A stretch of 64,000 bases of DNA, from NCBI GenBank assembly GCA_034509425.1, contig JAVTVJ010001144.1:673489-737488 (forward strand). Reading direction: 5' to 3'. The notes under the pieces are model-generated. The model was not told where the DNA came from. It was given only the letters and a program-made list of their open reading frames with translations, and made no database searches. Position numbers and translations under genes: made by a program. Below are positions 37,201-48,860 of this stretch, in pieces (the stretch's first letter is position 1; each line of letters opens with the position of its first letter). This DNA comes from Eopsaltria australis (Eukaryota > Chordata > Aves > Passeriformes > Petroicidae).

Positions 37201-37802
37201 TTCTGTGCTGCATTTTCATAATATGCCACTAAGTCAAAAGATACATTTCTCATAGATAAATTTCTTATGTTCTGAATGCAGGGCAAAACCAGCCTTCTGG
37301 GTACATTTTACTGGATTCAAGAGTGTGCTGCTCATTTATTAGTCTATGCTCATTTAGAGGCTTGAGATGAGCTCCAGAATATGCTTTGAGGGGTAAAGAT
37401 GCAAAATCCAGTTCACAGTAATTTGTAATTAAAGAACATTTGTACTCAGCCATAGGCAGATATGGTGGTTCCAAGGCTTTTCCTCAACTCTCTACTGTAA
37501 TGACAGTAATAGCAACAGGCAACTGGACCTTGAACAATTCTTACAGCACTGAGTGCTTCACACAGTCCTGTAACCTGAAATGGGACACGAAGATCACAGA
37601 CAGGAAGTGTGCTGGATTTTAGCTCAATCCTTGACATAACCTCTTGTGCAAACACAAACAAAGGAATGTAGGAGGATAAGGGGATTTTTCTTTTCCTTGT
37701 GTGTTCTAGCTGTTCAATGTAGCTGAACATACTGCCTCACGTATTTTAAATTCATCTGAATATATGCAGCTACACACAGGTAATCTCGTTTTACCCTAAC
37801 TG
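31251..37802. other. Long AT-rich non-coding stretch, no supported gene
   Basis: No gene or clear transposon. Landmarks are an 81-codon minus-strand frame at 33032-33277 preceded by an acceptor-like CTCTCCTTGCCCATAG (see findings), an 82-codon minus-strand frame at 35360-35608 with a hydrophobic end, an A16 run at 34963-34978 and a (TG)8-like repeat near 36,517-36,532. A decayed repeat cannot be excluded in the moderately GC-rich part around 35,280-35,560. Confidence 0.5.
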
Positions 37803-37832
37803 AAAGCTTTTCCTTGTATAAGGAAAAGCTTT
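37803..37832. repeat. Perfect 13-bp hairpin beside the purine tract
   Basis: Arms AAAGCTTTTCCTT (37803-37815) and AAGGAAAAGCTTT (37820-37832) are exact reverse complements with a 4-base loop GTAT. It lies 13 bp before a 190-bp purine tract. It could extrude as a cruciform or result from a replication template switch. Confidence 0.85.
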
Positions 37833-37845
37833 GTATTGGCCTAGT

Positions 37846-38035
37846 GGGAAGGAGGGAAGGAGGGAAGGAGGGAAGGAGGGAAGGAAGGAGGGAAGGAGGG
37901 AAGGAGGGAAGGAGGGAAGGAAGGAAGGAAGGGGAAGGAAGGAAGGAAGGGAAGGAAGGAAGGAAGGAAGGAAGGAAGGAAGGAAGGAAGGAAGGAAGGA
38001 AGGAAGGAAGGAAGGAAGGAAGGAAGGAAGGAAGG
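37846..38035. repeat. (GGAA)n / (GGGAAGGA)n microsatellite, 190-bp purine tract
   Basis: An uninterrupted run of 190 purines on the plus strand. The first part (about 37,846-37,920) is built mainly of 8-bp GGGAAGGA units, then a mixed zone, then a perfect GGAA array from about 37,950 to 38,035 (roughly 21 units). Such homopurine mirror-like tracts can form triplex (H-DNA) and are highly length-variable. Open frames across it, encoding Lys/Glu/Gly/Arg or, on the other strand, Pro/Ser/Phe/Leu repeats, are artefacts of the repeat. Confidence 0.97.
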
Positions 38036-38389
38036 TAGGTCCAATATAAACTGAGGGGTTTTTTCCCAAAGAATCATAAGAAAGTTTTTTTTTACTTATT
38101 TCTAAAAGAAAATACAGCACTCTTAATTACGATGGCTAATTCATGTAGAGCTGAAAAAACAGCTCAGTCCTATCGCAGAACTGCGACTACTGCTGTTTTA
38201 CTTGCATCTAGTTTGTTGCAAATACTGCCCTGTTTCAGCAAGCCATGTGAACTGTATCATTATATGCAAAAACACTTCTGTTCATAGACTTTTCTTTTTC
38301 AATAGCAGATTTGCCCATGTGTTTTCCTTTTTGAGGAACTATAAATTATGTCCTCAGAATGACCATTTACACTTTGATGCATACTAATC

Positions 38390-38441
38390 AATGTAAACAT
38401 GTCATTTTATAATTAATTCTGAACTAATTAGCAGTAATTAG
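38390..38441. promoter_or_regulatory. Candidate enhancer-like cluster of forkhead and homeodomain motifs
   Basis: A TGTAAACA forkhead-type site (38392-38399) is followed by three TAATTA homeodomain cores at 38410-38415, 38425-38430 and 38435-38440, the last two extended to TAATTAG. The density is notable even in AT-rich DNA. This is motif matching only; a conserved regulatory role is inferred and unproven. Confidence 0.25.
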
Positions 38442-41400
38442 ATGTGTCTGTCAAAAATATCAGCAGCAATTTAGTGTATATTACTTGTCAGTCAAATATG
38501 TTTTAAATAAATTTTGATAGCATTTCTGGCTCCAATTAACAGAACATCAGAAGCTTGCAGCCATTTTCGTGGATGTTATTCTAACATGCAAGGAAGGGAC
38601 TATATGCATATTTATGTAAGAATATTTCCAACTGTGTTGCTAATATTATAGCAGCTTGAATAGAGAAAAGTACATTATCCTCACGTAGCTAAATTGTAAA
38701 GAGTTGAACTAGAAGTATAATAGCCAGTGAGGGACATAGAGATACAAAACACTTTATTAGTGCCTAAATCAGATTTAGAAAATACAATTTCATTTTCTCT
38801 TGTTTTAAAATACAAGTCTTATGATACTACTGATTCTGTGGTTCATAAATCAGTACCTAATACTATCTTAAAATTTGAATTTCTGTAGCTGCCATAAAAT
38901 TTTAGGTACAAGGAGAGCAATGGAGTCATACCTGTGTTAGTCTTTGAAGGATATTTTTCCTACCAGTTATATATACCAGGTTCAGAATTTGATCCATTCC
39001 TTGCTGAGGTTAGAGATGAAGCTTCTTTAGAATTATGAATAAATGAGAAATACAGCAAGGAACGACTGAGCATGTACAGTTATTCCAGATTTATACTGGC
39101 TCTTTTATGCCTGCATAGAGAGATGCACTCAGCAAATATTCTGACTACACATCTAAAAATAAAGCACCTCTTCAACAAATAAGTAAACACAATCAACTTT
39201 TTCAAAGACAGGAATTCTAAGGAAGTGAATCTTTTTCCAAGGAATGGTAGCAGAGTTATGGGACAGGAGGTCATAGAAAACTTTCTAACCTGAATTGACT
39301 CAAGAACACTCACCCACCATTCTTTTTCATGTGTGTTTTTCAAAAAGATGCTGTGGACAAAGAAAAGAGATTAAGAAGCGATTCCTGAGTCCAGAACCCA
39401 TGCTCTAAACATGATAGAGATGGAATGCACTGGGTCAAATTTAAGATTAGAAACACTGCAATTTTATGAATGCACCATCAAATTCTACACGGAACTACAC
39501 TGCTAAGAACACTTAAGGATAGAGCTGAAAAATCAAAATAAATACATCCCAAGAGGCATCTTGAGTGTCTTGCCATATTGGAATTTTTGAAGGGGAACAT
39601 GTGGCCAGCTTTATAGGTATTAGCAGACTTTATGCTCCAGAACAATTAAATGATTTTGTACCTGAGAGTGAACACCTTTCTGGATGTCTCCTCTTCCACA
39701 TTCTTTCCAGCATTTCTTATGAAAAGACAATGATCTCTTTCTGACCATTAAGTCATTAATGAACATTAGGTCATTAGACAAATCAGGAAGGCAATCAGTG
39801 ACTTGCTAGGTAAACACATTTTCAGGACTTCTTCCTGAGATAATACAGGGTGATGTTACCTGTCAATGCAGAATTATGGGGGTTTTTGTTTGGTTTTTAT
39901 TATCTTTTTCCTGCAAAAAAGGGAATATCTTGGGATTTTTTTATGTCTCTGAGGAGTCTACAACACTCTAGAGATTTAGATGAAGTTAAATGTTTCATTG
40001 CTAGGTTTATCATAAATCACAAGAGCAAAATAATACACCATCCTTTGATTTCAACACTGACATGAAATGCCAGTGCTTCTCTTCAGGGATTTGATATCAG
40101 AAATGTCCATAAAAACATGAAATCAGATCTTGAAGGATGAACATGACCTTGGAATATGATTGGTAAAAGCTGCATAGATTCTGGGAGAAAGGTATTTCCA
40201 GAAGTAAAATATACATTTTATTGAAATCTTTAAACATTTTTTACTGCAGATTCATGCTAACAGACTGACTCTTTAAAAGCATATTCTTAAACCTCTTCCT
40301 CATTCTTTTTTTCCAGGTTTTTGAATGAAATGTTTGTTTAAATACTAAGGCAAATTAAAAGAAATTACTCAGATAAAAAAAAAAAAAAAGAAAAAAGATA
40401 AACAGTGTCTTATAGCATACAGTCATCCAAAAAAGTATCAACCAGCTTTTATTTTTTACACATACTTCATGAACTTATCTGATAAGCAGTAATAAATCCT
40501 TAGAAAATAGGTCAATACAACAATGAGAACAAAAAAGAAGCCAAGACACATACAGGTTATCATAACCAGCTAGGTTTTTCACGGATTTCTTATGTACAAA
40601 ATTCCTGGTTTTCAGAGCTTGCAATTGATAATATCTTAGGGCTTTAACTTGTATTTACTTAGCATGGAGTTCTGATAATTTCAGATGATGCTCCATGAAA
40701 GGATTTTTATTATTTTTCTCCATTTCCTATATCCTCATGTTGATAAAAATGGTAAAATGAAACACGTGATCACAGAACTGTGTTAGGTAGAGAAGCTCAT
40801 CTTAAGCTGCACATCTCCGTGGCCAAAAAAGAGAGAAATGTGAATTAACATTACTTTCCTGGAAAACCCAGTACAGAACATTTTCGTAGTTTATTGTCTG
40901 ACTCTTGCTTCATTTCTTGCTATTGATTAAAGAAAAAAAATCTATATATTCAAGTTAAAAATTGTAATTCAACATGCTAATTAACATGGTGCCTACAAGT
41001 TTTTAATATGCCTGAATATCTAAACAATTGTATCTAGCTGCAATTAAGAGATTAGACTCATATCCCATCTGCAAAGCATCAATGATGCTATGGTGGTAAT
41101 AGCTGTTTATAAATAATTTCCTAATGACTGTTTCTCATGGCATTAATTTCATTAAAATTTGACTACCGGTATGTGTTATGATACTGATGGTTTTGGCTTA
41201 GAACCAATCTGGTCCTAGTGGAAGATCTGCTTTTCTCTCTGTGTTAGCTTAGAAGAAGAACATGGATCAATCTATCTTCAAATTGTGGGGAGAAGAGTCA
41301 CTGCCACATTGCTGAGATTTAACTGATTTTCTTCTTTCATTCTTAGTCCTGTGCTGGAGGCTACATAAAGGAGAAGAAATGTTACTGCTGAGAGAACCTC

Positions 41401-41827
41401 TGCAGACTGTTAGCTGACATGACCAATGAGAAAGAAATGAATGGTGTGCAGGAAATGGCAACTAATGGCAGCTAAGCATGCCTCCTCGCTCAGGGAATGC
41501 TGTGACTGGGATTGATGAACTGGCTCCTGCAGGGAGTGAACAAATCCTCATTGTGGTGCAGGTTGGAGGTAGGGCTCTCTGCAGAGCAAGGTTAGAGCTG
41601 GGTTAATTGTGCCTGCCTTGACCAGCAAGTGTGGATACAGCATGAGCCTAATCCAGCTGTAGTGCTTTCAGCTCAGGAGTTAACACCTAATGCTAAGTCA
41701 ACGTATTCCTGCACACTGCTGCATTCAGTGTTGCCATCTTCTCACAGTCTCAGCCTGCTTTTTCTGGCTAGACACATTTAAACTCAGATCTACAGCTCTG
41801 AGCCACAGATCCTTCCTTGTGGATGAC

Positions 41828-41850
41828 AATATTGCCTCAAAGGCAATATT
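41828..41850. repeat. Perfect 10-bp hairpin, 3-base loop
   Basis: AATATTGCCT (41828-41837) and AGGCAATATT (41841-41850) are exact reverse complements around CAA. Confidence 0.85.
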
Positions 41851-41940
41851 AGAACTGGGTTCCCCCCCCTCCCCCTGTTTCATCTTAGATCTCTATTTCT
41901 GTTATTTTCCTATTGTGCAATAAAATAATGTGTAAGAAAA

Positions 41941-42850
41941 TGGATCTGGATCAGTGGATCAAGTGAACCCACAATGAATTAGTGGATGACACCAAGTTAG
42001 GTGGGAGTGTTGATCTATTGGATGGTATGAATGCTCTGCAGAGGGATCTGGATAGGCTGGAATGATGGGACAAGGCCCTATCTTGGGTTAGGTTAAATAA
42101 GGTGAAATTCCAGATCCTACACTTGGGTCACAACAACCTCGTGCAATGCGACGGGCTGGGGAAAAAGTGGAAAGCTGCCCAGCAGAAAAAGATCTGGGGG
42201 TGCTGTTCAAAAGCTGGCTGAACATGATCCAGCTGTCCCCAGGTTGCCAAGAAGGCCGATGTAATCCTGGCCTGTATCAGCAATAACGTGTCCAGCAGGA
42301 CCAGGGCAGTGACCATCCCCCTGTGCTCGGCACTGGTGAGGCTGCACCTCCAATCCTGTGTCCAGTTCTGGCTCCCTCACTGCAGGACAGACATTGAGGT
42401 GCTGGAGCAAGTCCAAAGAAGGGCAGCGGAGCTGGTAAAGGGTCTAAAGGGAAAGTTCTATGAGAAGCAGCTGAGAGAGCTGAGTTTGCTTAGCCTGGAG
42501 AAAAAGAGGCTCAGAAGGAATCTTATCACTCTCTACAAGTGCCTGAAAAGAGGGTGTAGCCACATGGGGGAGGTTTCTTCTCATTCAGCTAGTGACAAGA
42601 GGAAATGTCCTCAAGCCATGCCAGGGAAGGTTCAGGTTGGACATCAGGAAGAATTTCTCCATGAAAAGGGTTATGAAGAACTGGAAGAATCTGCCCAGGG
42701 AAGTGGTGTAGTCACCATTCCTAGAAGTATTCAAGAAATGACTGGACATGGCACTCTTTGCTTTGATTTGGTTGTAAGGCGATGTTCAGTCAAAGGTTGA
42801 ACTCGAAGATGTTGGAGGTGTTTTCCAATCTTAGTGTTTCTAGGAATCGA
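41941..42850 (+). mobile_element. CR1 LINE, 3' 0.9 kb with end of reverse-transcriptase frame, + strand
   Basis: This is the longest CR1 fragment in the window. Recognisable blocks run in order: GATGACACCAAGTTAGGTGG, GGTTAAATAAGGTGAAATTC with CACTTGGGTCACAACAACC, GAAAGCTGCCCAGCAGAAAA, a GCCTGTATCAGCAATAACGT block, the RT C-terminal coding part, and the 3' UTR part (AGAATTTCTCC through TTCAAGAAATGACTGGACAT). The terminal octamer tail is degraded to about TTTCTAGGAATCGAT. The element is 5' truncated. It is clearly more diverged than the 30.97-kb copy and carries stops and frameshifts, so it is inactive. Confidence 0.93.
42288..42800 (+). pseudogene. CR1 reverse-transcriptase C-terminal remnant, broken
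   Basis: A 170-codon open frame inside the CR1 fragment. Residues about 1-90 keep the CR1 frame: [18 protein letters not shown], then [18 protein letters not shown] and [20 protein letters not shown], which correspond to the conserved stretch after the palm/thumb of CR1-type reverse transcriptase. From about codon 95 the frame no longer matches: the expected continuation ([11 protein letters not shown]) lies in the next frame from about 42,660 and is itself interrupted by two stops. The catalytic FADD-containing core and the endonuclease domain are missing by 5' truncation. No functional product is expected. Confidence 0.85.
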
Positions 42851-45800
42851 TCAAATTATTTTAAATAGTCAATGAGTCATTATTTCCTATTATATGTCCT
42901 ATTATTTCCTATTAAATTAGGGAAGCAGTGATAGCATTTGTACTTTCTGTAATGATAATTTTAGACCAAAGGTCTACATTGGGATCAAGACACAGATTTG
43001 GTACTCTGTGTAATTATATCCTACTTAGATATTACTGGCATAATTTAAATATGGATCCAAACAAAACTTTCTCAATCCCTCCTTCCCTCAGACAAGCTAT
43101 CGGTCCAATACCGAAGCGTTTTTGGTTCCCTCTTGCTTCTGAAACCTTGCCTCTGAAACTAAGATAACTAACGTGAAAAGGAGTAAAAAGCAGTTAACCT
43201 CCGATAAAATACAAAATCTGCAGTTAGGATGAATTTTCATGGCTGCAATTCTAATTTTCTTTATTACATATCATATTCTAACAGGTTTATCTTCAATGTA
43301 CAGGACATTTTGGTAAAGTGCATGGTAAACCACCAAGGAAGTCTAACTTCCTTCAAACTCTTTCTGAAGCCAAATGCTTAAGCCCAATTATAAATTGCTC
43401 ACCTCTTTATTTCCATTTGAAATTCTCCAACTATTCTAATTAGGCTTCCACAAAGGTCAGAGAACATTAACAATCTGGGCACAGTCTGGCTCTTTGAAGT
43501 GCTCGGAAATCTACTGTTAGTGCTATTTGAGGAAACATAAGAGAAAACCAGCTGCCCTGGCTAGCATAGAATAATTAATAATAATAGCTATGTAGTGATG
43601 ACATATCCAGGTTAATTGCATACTAATTAAAGGCTATAGTAAAGCAAATTACTGTTTGCATTTGAAATAATGGCTTGTGGCCACAGTAACTCATAGAAAT
43701 GTGCTGTATCCTCTTGGCAAGCTCTCAAATGGGAATGAAATTAATTTGAGACATGTACACATGATCTAGTTTGAGAAGTCAAAAGTTTTGAGAAGCTTTC
43801 TGCAGTGAGACAGTGATAGTCATTAATGAAGTAGAATTTGATATGAGTTGAAGTTAAGTTCTGAAAGAGTGAACGGAGAGAGTGGCTGGCAGAGCTGAGT
43901 CAATCAAAAGATAATTATCAGACAGTGCAGAGTATGAGGAGCTATTCAGCATGAAGACTCAAATCTTTAGTTAGGGGCAATCAGGGAAGGGAACCAGGAG
44001 GGGAGTCCCGCAGTTAGCTATTTCTGGATGTTTAGAAAGGAAATTAAGGAGCTTGTCATTTGGAAGATGACGGACTGAAAACAGAGTGCTGGCCAGATAT
44101 GGATTGTGTAAGATCTTGGTGCTGCTCAGAAAACTAGTTGGAGGCTTTAGCTTGTGGGTTTTTTAGTGCGCTGTGAGTGAGATAAAGTCAATGGGATCAC
44201 AGACTGTTTCTGGGGAGCAAGAACTTCTGATACTCTGTGTAAACAAAAGCTAAACAGAACTTCTCATGCTAACATAAATGGGGAAATAATAAAGAAGTCC
44301 AGAAAGGCAACATGCAGTCAAGGCACTATCAAGAGCATAGATTAATCATAGGCTGCCATCCTGGGTTTCTCCTGTGTCTGATTCTTATTGCACTTTGGCC
44401 ATGCCCAAACTATACCCAGTCCTTTGATTAGAGGGAGCAAAGAAATATAGCAATGGAGAGAAAAGAATTGGATTCACAGCTCATGGTAAGGTTCAAGTCT
44501 AGCTGAAATTCAAAGAGTTAGATTTTATATGGTTTTATTTGCAGAATAGATCGATGGAGAAACACAGATTTGTGTAGTCTGGAAATAACAGGAGTTTGAA
44601 ATAAAATAAAACAAAATAAAATAGCAAAGAAATGAAATAGTGACCTAGTTAAAAAAAGAGAGCTATTATAAAATAAGACTCACTTGTGCTCAGTTTTAGC
44701 CTACAGGCTCTCTTACAGGCCTCAAGGACCAAATCTCTCCCCCAGAACCTTGCTGGAATGAATAGTCAAGTAATTCCATTCTTGTACTTAGAGTAGGATG
44801 GAGTATACTCTCCAAAATAGTAAAGGATTTCAGATGGGATTTTCCTGGAATGCCTCATCCTGGGAAAGATATCAACAGCCCTTCATTGTGGATACAGATA
44901 GAATGAGAGACAGTTAACTCCCTCCTTTTGCTAACTTTAAAATACTGACTTGCTTTCCTTTACATAATGACAACTCTTAGAGATCACATATATGTGTAGG
45001 TTTTAATATTAACCAAAAATAATTGGAATATTGGCTATTTCCTTATGTCTATTTTGGTATTTGATTGAATGAAGAATATAATAAAACCATTTAAAATTAT
45101 TCTGTGCTACACTGGAATAAGCAAAGTAATATTCAGTTGATTAAGAAGTTGTGAATGTTCTACTTAATATATTGCCTAGAAAAAAAATTTTCTACTTTTC
45201 AAAATTTCTTCTATTAAGCAAAATACTTAATCCAAACTAAGTTTTGTGAGGATGCTCCATTAATCTTGTTTTTAAAACCCAAACTAATGTAACCTTTAAA
45301 TACAAAAAGTGTTTTTACTTGGTAATAAGAAAAATCGTAACTGAATTAGAGCCAATACCGCTTCAGAATATTTGGCCACATAAAATTGTTTATTCCAAAA
45401 TGGTCTTTAAAAACATCATTTTAACCAGAAAAATAAACTATATTACCTTATCAAGGGTCTAGACCTGCAGCTGATGTAAGTTGACATAGTAAATGGACTT
45501 CAGCAGTGTAACGGTGATGGATATCATGATTGAAGACTTGATCCAAACCAATTAGCAAAATAAAAAAATCCATTGTGTCTTTTATAGGTATACTGTTTTG
45601 TCTGTAAAACTACAGGACCAGCTGCAGCTTTTTCCACTGTTTCACTATGGCCTTTTTTTTTTTTTTTCTTCAAGATAAAGTGAAGTTATTGAAGAATTTT
45701 TGGTCTTGCAGTTGAGCTGCTGAAAATATGCTTTAAAATCATTGATAACAGGATATTCAGTTCTCTTAGCAGCTTAAGTGAACTCCAACTAAGGGGTCAG

Positions 45801-46235
45801 GATTTAAAAAAAGAAAGATGACTTCATCTACTTTGAAATCAATGTGCAAATCTCAGAAAGCTTGAATAGGCAGAAGAAGCTAATGGGGCTGAAACTTTGC
45901 AGGACCTGAGATAGATAAATGACCTGCAGCCTACAGAGCCACTCATTTTCTAATATACACAGGGACAAAAGATTAGGATGTAAGTGGCAAGCTTTAAGTA
46001 GAAGGAAAAAGTATAGTTATGCTGTTCAAGGCCTTTCAGGTATGTTTTTCTGAGGAATAAGCTATTCACAGAATGAAAAAAAAAATAATGGGAGAAATGT
46101 GAAACCCACAGCGGGAAATGGTGATGGGTGATCTGTTGCTGCTAATACTAAGAAACTGCTTTTACAGGACAGGAATTCAAAGGCATCACATATGAAGGAT
46201 GCAGAGAAAAGTATTAACAGGAAAAAAAGTAAAGT
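42851..46235. other. AT-rich non-coding stretch, no gene seen
   Basis: Unique-looking DNA. A short local repeat of TATTTCCTATTA-like units lies at about 42,882-42,917. The 43,560-43,690 segment has TAATTA/TAATTG cores at 43572, 43612 and 43624 and a TTTGCAT-type site near 43,655, and might be conserved non-coding sequence. A T15 run is at 45653-45667. No gene or transposon recognised. Confidence 0.5.
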
Positions 46236-46320
46236 TCATAGAATATCCTGAGTTGGAAGCAACCTAAAAGGACCATAAAAGTCCAACTCCAGGCCCTGTG
46301 TATAGGGTAAAACATCAGCA
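46236..46320 (-). mobile_element. CR1 LINE, 3' terminal fragment, - strand
   Basis: The plus strand reads TCATAGAATATCCTGAGTTG, then GGACCATAAAAGTCCAACTC and CAGGCCCTG, the reverse complement of the 3' end of a CR1 subfamily in which TTGGACT...AGGATATTCTATGA precedes the tail. Only about 85 bp can be followed with confidence; weaker similarity may continue to about 46,350. Confidence 0.75.
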
Positions 46321-48480
46321 ATATCCATGCACACCCCAAACTCTAGAGCAGTTAAAAAGGCATATTAGAAGTAATGATTTGCAAGTCTGGAGACACACAC
46401 AGCCCCTTCTCCTCCCTCCTTCCTCCCCCAGAGAAAAAGGTTTACAGTGCCAGAATCTCAAAAGTACTTTAAAGTGTGAGTTTAACAATACAGTTTTATT
46501 TTTTTTCTAACAAACCAAGCACTAACCAAGAGATACAAGCACAGAGCTGTTCATATAGAAAATGATGCTTGCAAACAAGTCCTACTCATAGCATTGAAGC
46601 AATGATACCTTCATGAGTGAAATGAGAGAAGTAGAAGGGCCAACTGTTCTGACAGACAGAGCAAGCATCTTGTTAAGTTTAGGGAAAAATGAGAAATCTA
46701 AATTTCTGATGGAAACAAAGAGTGAGTATGAAATCCTTAGAACTGTTAAATTTGGGGGAAACAACCCAACAAGTTAACTTCATAAAAGTTAGTGTCATAA
46801 AAGAAAATTTTACAGCAAATGAGATACAAAAGCTATCTGGGTTTTCCTGAAGCAGTAGACAATCTACCAAGACATTATAAAAGCAATCTATGAGCAGACT
46901 ATCATGCCAGAAGTATTAACACTGATGTTAACTACAATGTTTTCAAAATGGAATACAGGGCAGTTTAATAAATTCACTAATAAATTGACTGACGAACAGT
47001 GAGGAGTTTCCTCAATAAATATAGTAGAAATATTGATCAAAATGTAAGTTAGCTTAAAAGAAAAATAATAGAACAGCATTTTTTAAATAGTACAACACTG
47101 ATAGTCCAGGATAATGTTATAGCATTAATTTGACAGTTTTAGGACTAAATTCATGCAGTGTAATAGACACTCAGAATAGGTGCCAATCAGACCACAGTAA
47201 GTAACTGTGGGTAAATATTTTCACTACACTGCTCCTCACTGGAGTTTTGAAAGGTTGCTCCTCAGTGTGTCACCTGCACAAGGAATATGCCAGGAAAAAT
47301 AATGTTGCAAGCATATTAGGAGAACTAATAGGATACAAAGTCACTGATGGTAGATGACATGAAAGGGTATGTAAAAATTTGGTTCAGAGCATATGACAGC
47401 AAATTGAGAGCTCTCCAGGAGAAATAACCACCCACTAGTGGTCTAAAAATCACCTTTAATAAGTATTCACAGAAGTGGTATTTTAACCTCCAAAATAGAA
47501 TTATACCACAGCAGGACCATCTTCATCAGATACACCATTTATAATGAGATGCTTTTACTAGTTATTCAAGAGGTATTTTTCAGGAGGTAAGGGCTTGTAC
47601 CTAGAAGTTCAACTGTTTGCATTAGCTTCACTCTATCATACTACATCAGAAGTATGTGCAAACCCGAAATCTGAGAATACCAAGCATCACCAGGATGTTT
47701 AAGATATTTATCCCAGTTCATTAAGGTAACAAAGTATGCATGTGAAACACCAGGCTCTACTTCAACTAGAATTAATGGACTGCTGTGTAGATTTCACTGC
47801 AGCTGCTGCTAATAATACTGAGCTTTCTCTTAGGACCTTCTATTGGACCTGTGCAAAACCTGGGTGCCTGATGCTGCTTTGAATCAGCAGAACAATCCAG
47901 ACCATAGAAATTAAATGAGATAATACAAGAAACTACTGAGATAAAAAAACCCCAAAAAACATTTGCACTGCTGCTGGTACTGCAATTCAAAGCATAGTAG
48001 AAATACAATTGATAATGCTGATATAATAGATTAAAGAAACCATAATTCTGTTTAAAAAATTCTTTAAACCTGCACTAAAGGCTATAATGGACTGCCAGCA
48101 CAGCATGTCAGGCTCCTGCTTCGTTATGCTTTTGAAAGAAAGGTGTAGGTTATCAGTTTCCTCTCTCTTACTTGGCATATTGTGATTGCTTTTGCAGAAT
48201 TTGAAGATTTCAATCAACTGCTAACAAGTCCAATGTGTGTGAGTCATACTGGTTTACCTGGCTGCACTGTCTGCAAAACTGGTGCAGAGTGTTTGTGAAT
48301 CCCATCTGAAATACTGCATAATGCTAGAGAGGAGTTACTCCTGAGCTAAACACACAAAAGGATAAAGCCTATTTAACAGAAAACCTGCTATTGGCTATAT
48401 TTTACACTCTAGATTTTGAATCTGGTACGAGTTTAAAGAAATATTGTACTTTGATTTAAATTTAGTTATTCTTATTATTC
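46321..48480. other. AT-rich non-coding stretch, no gene seen
   Basis: No gene or repeat recognised between a CR1 fragment and a truncated LTR. Frames of 60-78 codons (for example 47772-48008, -) show no motif. Confidence 0.55.
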
Positions 48481-48860
48481 TGTAATGGGTTGGCCATGGC
48501 CAGCTACCAGACACCCAACCAGCCGCTCTCTCACTCCCCCTTCTCAAAGGACAGGGGGAGAAAATAAGATAAAAAGGTTGTGGGTAGAAATAAAGACGGG
48601 GACTTACTAATTACCATTACTGGAAAAAAGACTCAGATTGAGGAAAGCAAATTTATTATTGCCAACTGAAATTGAGTTGGGTGGTGAGAAACAAAGACAA
48701 AACTAAACAACTTCCTCCCATTTCCTCTTTTCCGAGGTTCAACTTCACTCCTTTATCTCTGACTCCTCTATTTCCCTGCAACTGCAGTGCAGAGGGATGG
48801 GGAATGGGAGGTGGCAGTCAGTCCATAACAGCTCCTTTCTGAGGCTCCTTCCTCCTCATG
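48481..48860 (-). mobile_element. Truncated LTR of an avian endogenous retrovirus (second family), - strand
   Basis: The plus strand begins TGTAATGGGTTGGCC and continues with CCGCTCTCTCACTCCCCC, GACAGGGGGAGAAAATAAGA, AGACTCAGATTGAGGAAAGC, GCAAATTTATTATTGCCAAC and ACTTCACTCCTTTATCTCTG. I recall this order of blocks from a common avian LTR whose 3' end is TGGGTTGACCC...-complementary. The minus strand carries AATAAA at 48652-48657, consistent with the LTR 3' portion in that orientation. The match fades after GGCTCCTTCCTCCTCA near 48,860, so the other side (U3 and promoter) is missing. The fragment at 14.17-14.31 kb appears related. Confidence 0.75.
48652..48657 (-). terminator. LTR polyadenylation signal (truncated LTR)
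   Basis: AATAAA on the minus strand about 170 bp from the LTR 3' terminus, the position expected for the R/U5 junction region of this element. Confidence 0.5.

Larger units (their letters stand above)
38036..41940. other. AT-rich non-coding stretch, no gene seen
   Basis: Unique-looking DNA. It includes a cluster of homeodomain-type and forkhead-type sites at 38,390-38,441 (separate entry), an A15 run at 40375-40389 and a 10-bp hairpin at 41828-41850. The last 500 bp before the CR1 element is richer in GC but not recognisable as CR1 or LTR. Short frames of 60-87 codons have no motif. Confidence 0.5.

Noticed and set aside
37791..38120. Frames encoding long Pro/Ser/Phe/Leu or Lys/Glu/Gly/Arg repeats
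   Set aside because: Direct translation of the GGAA microsatellite; no coding meaning.
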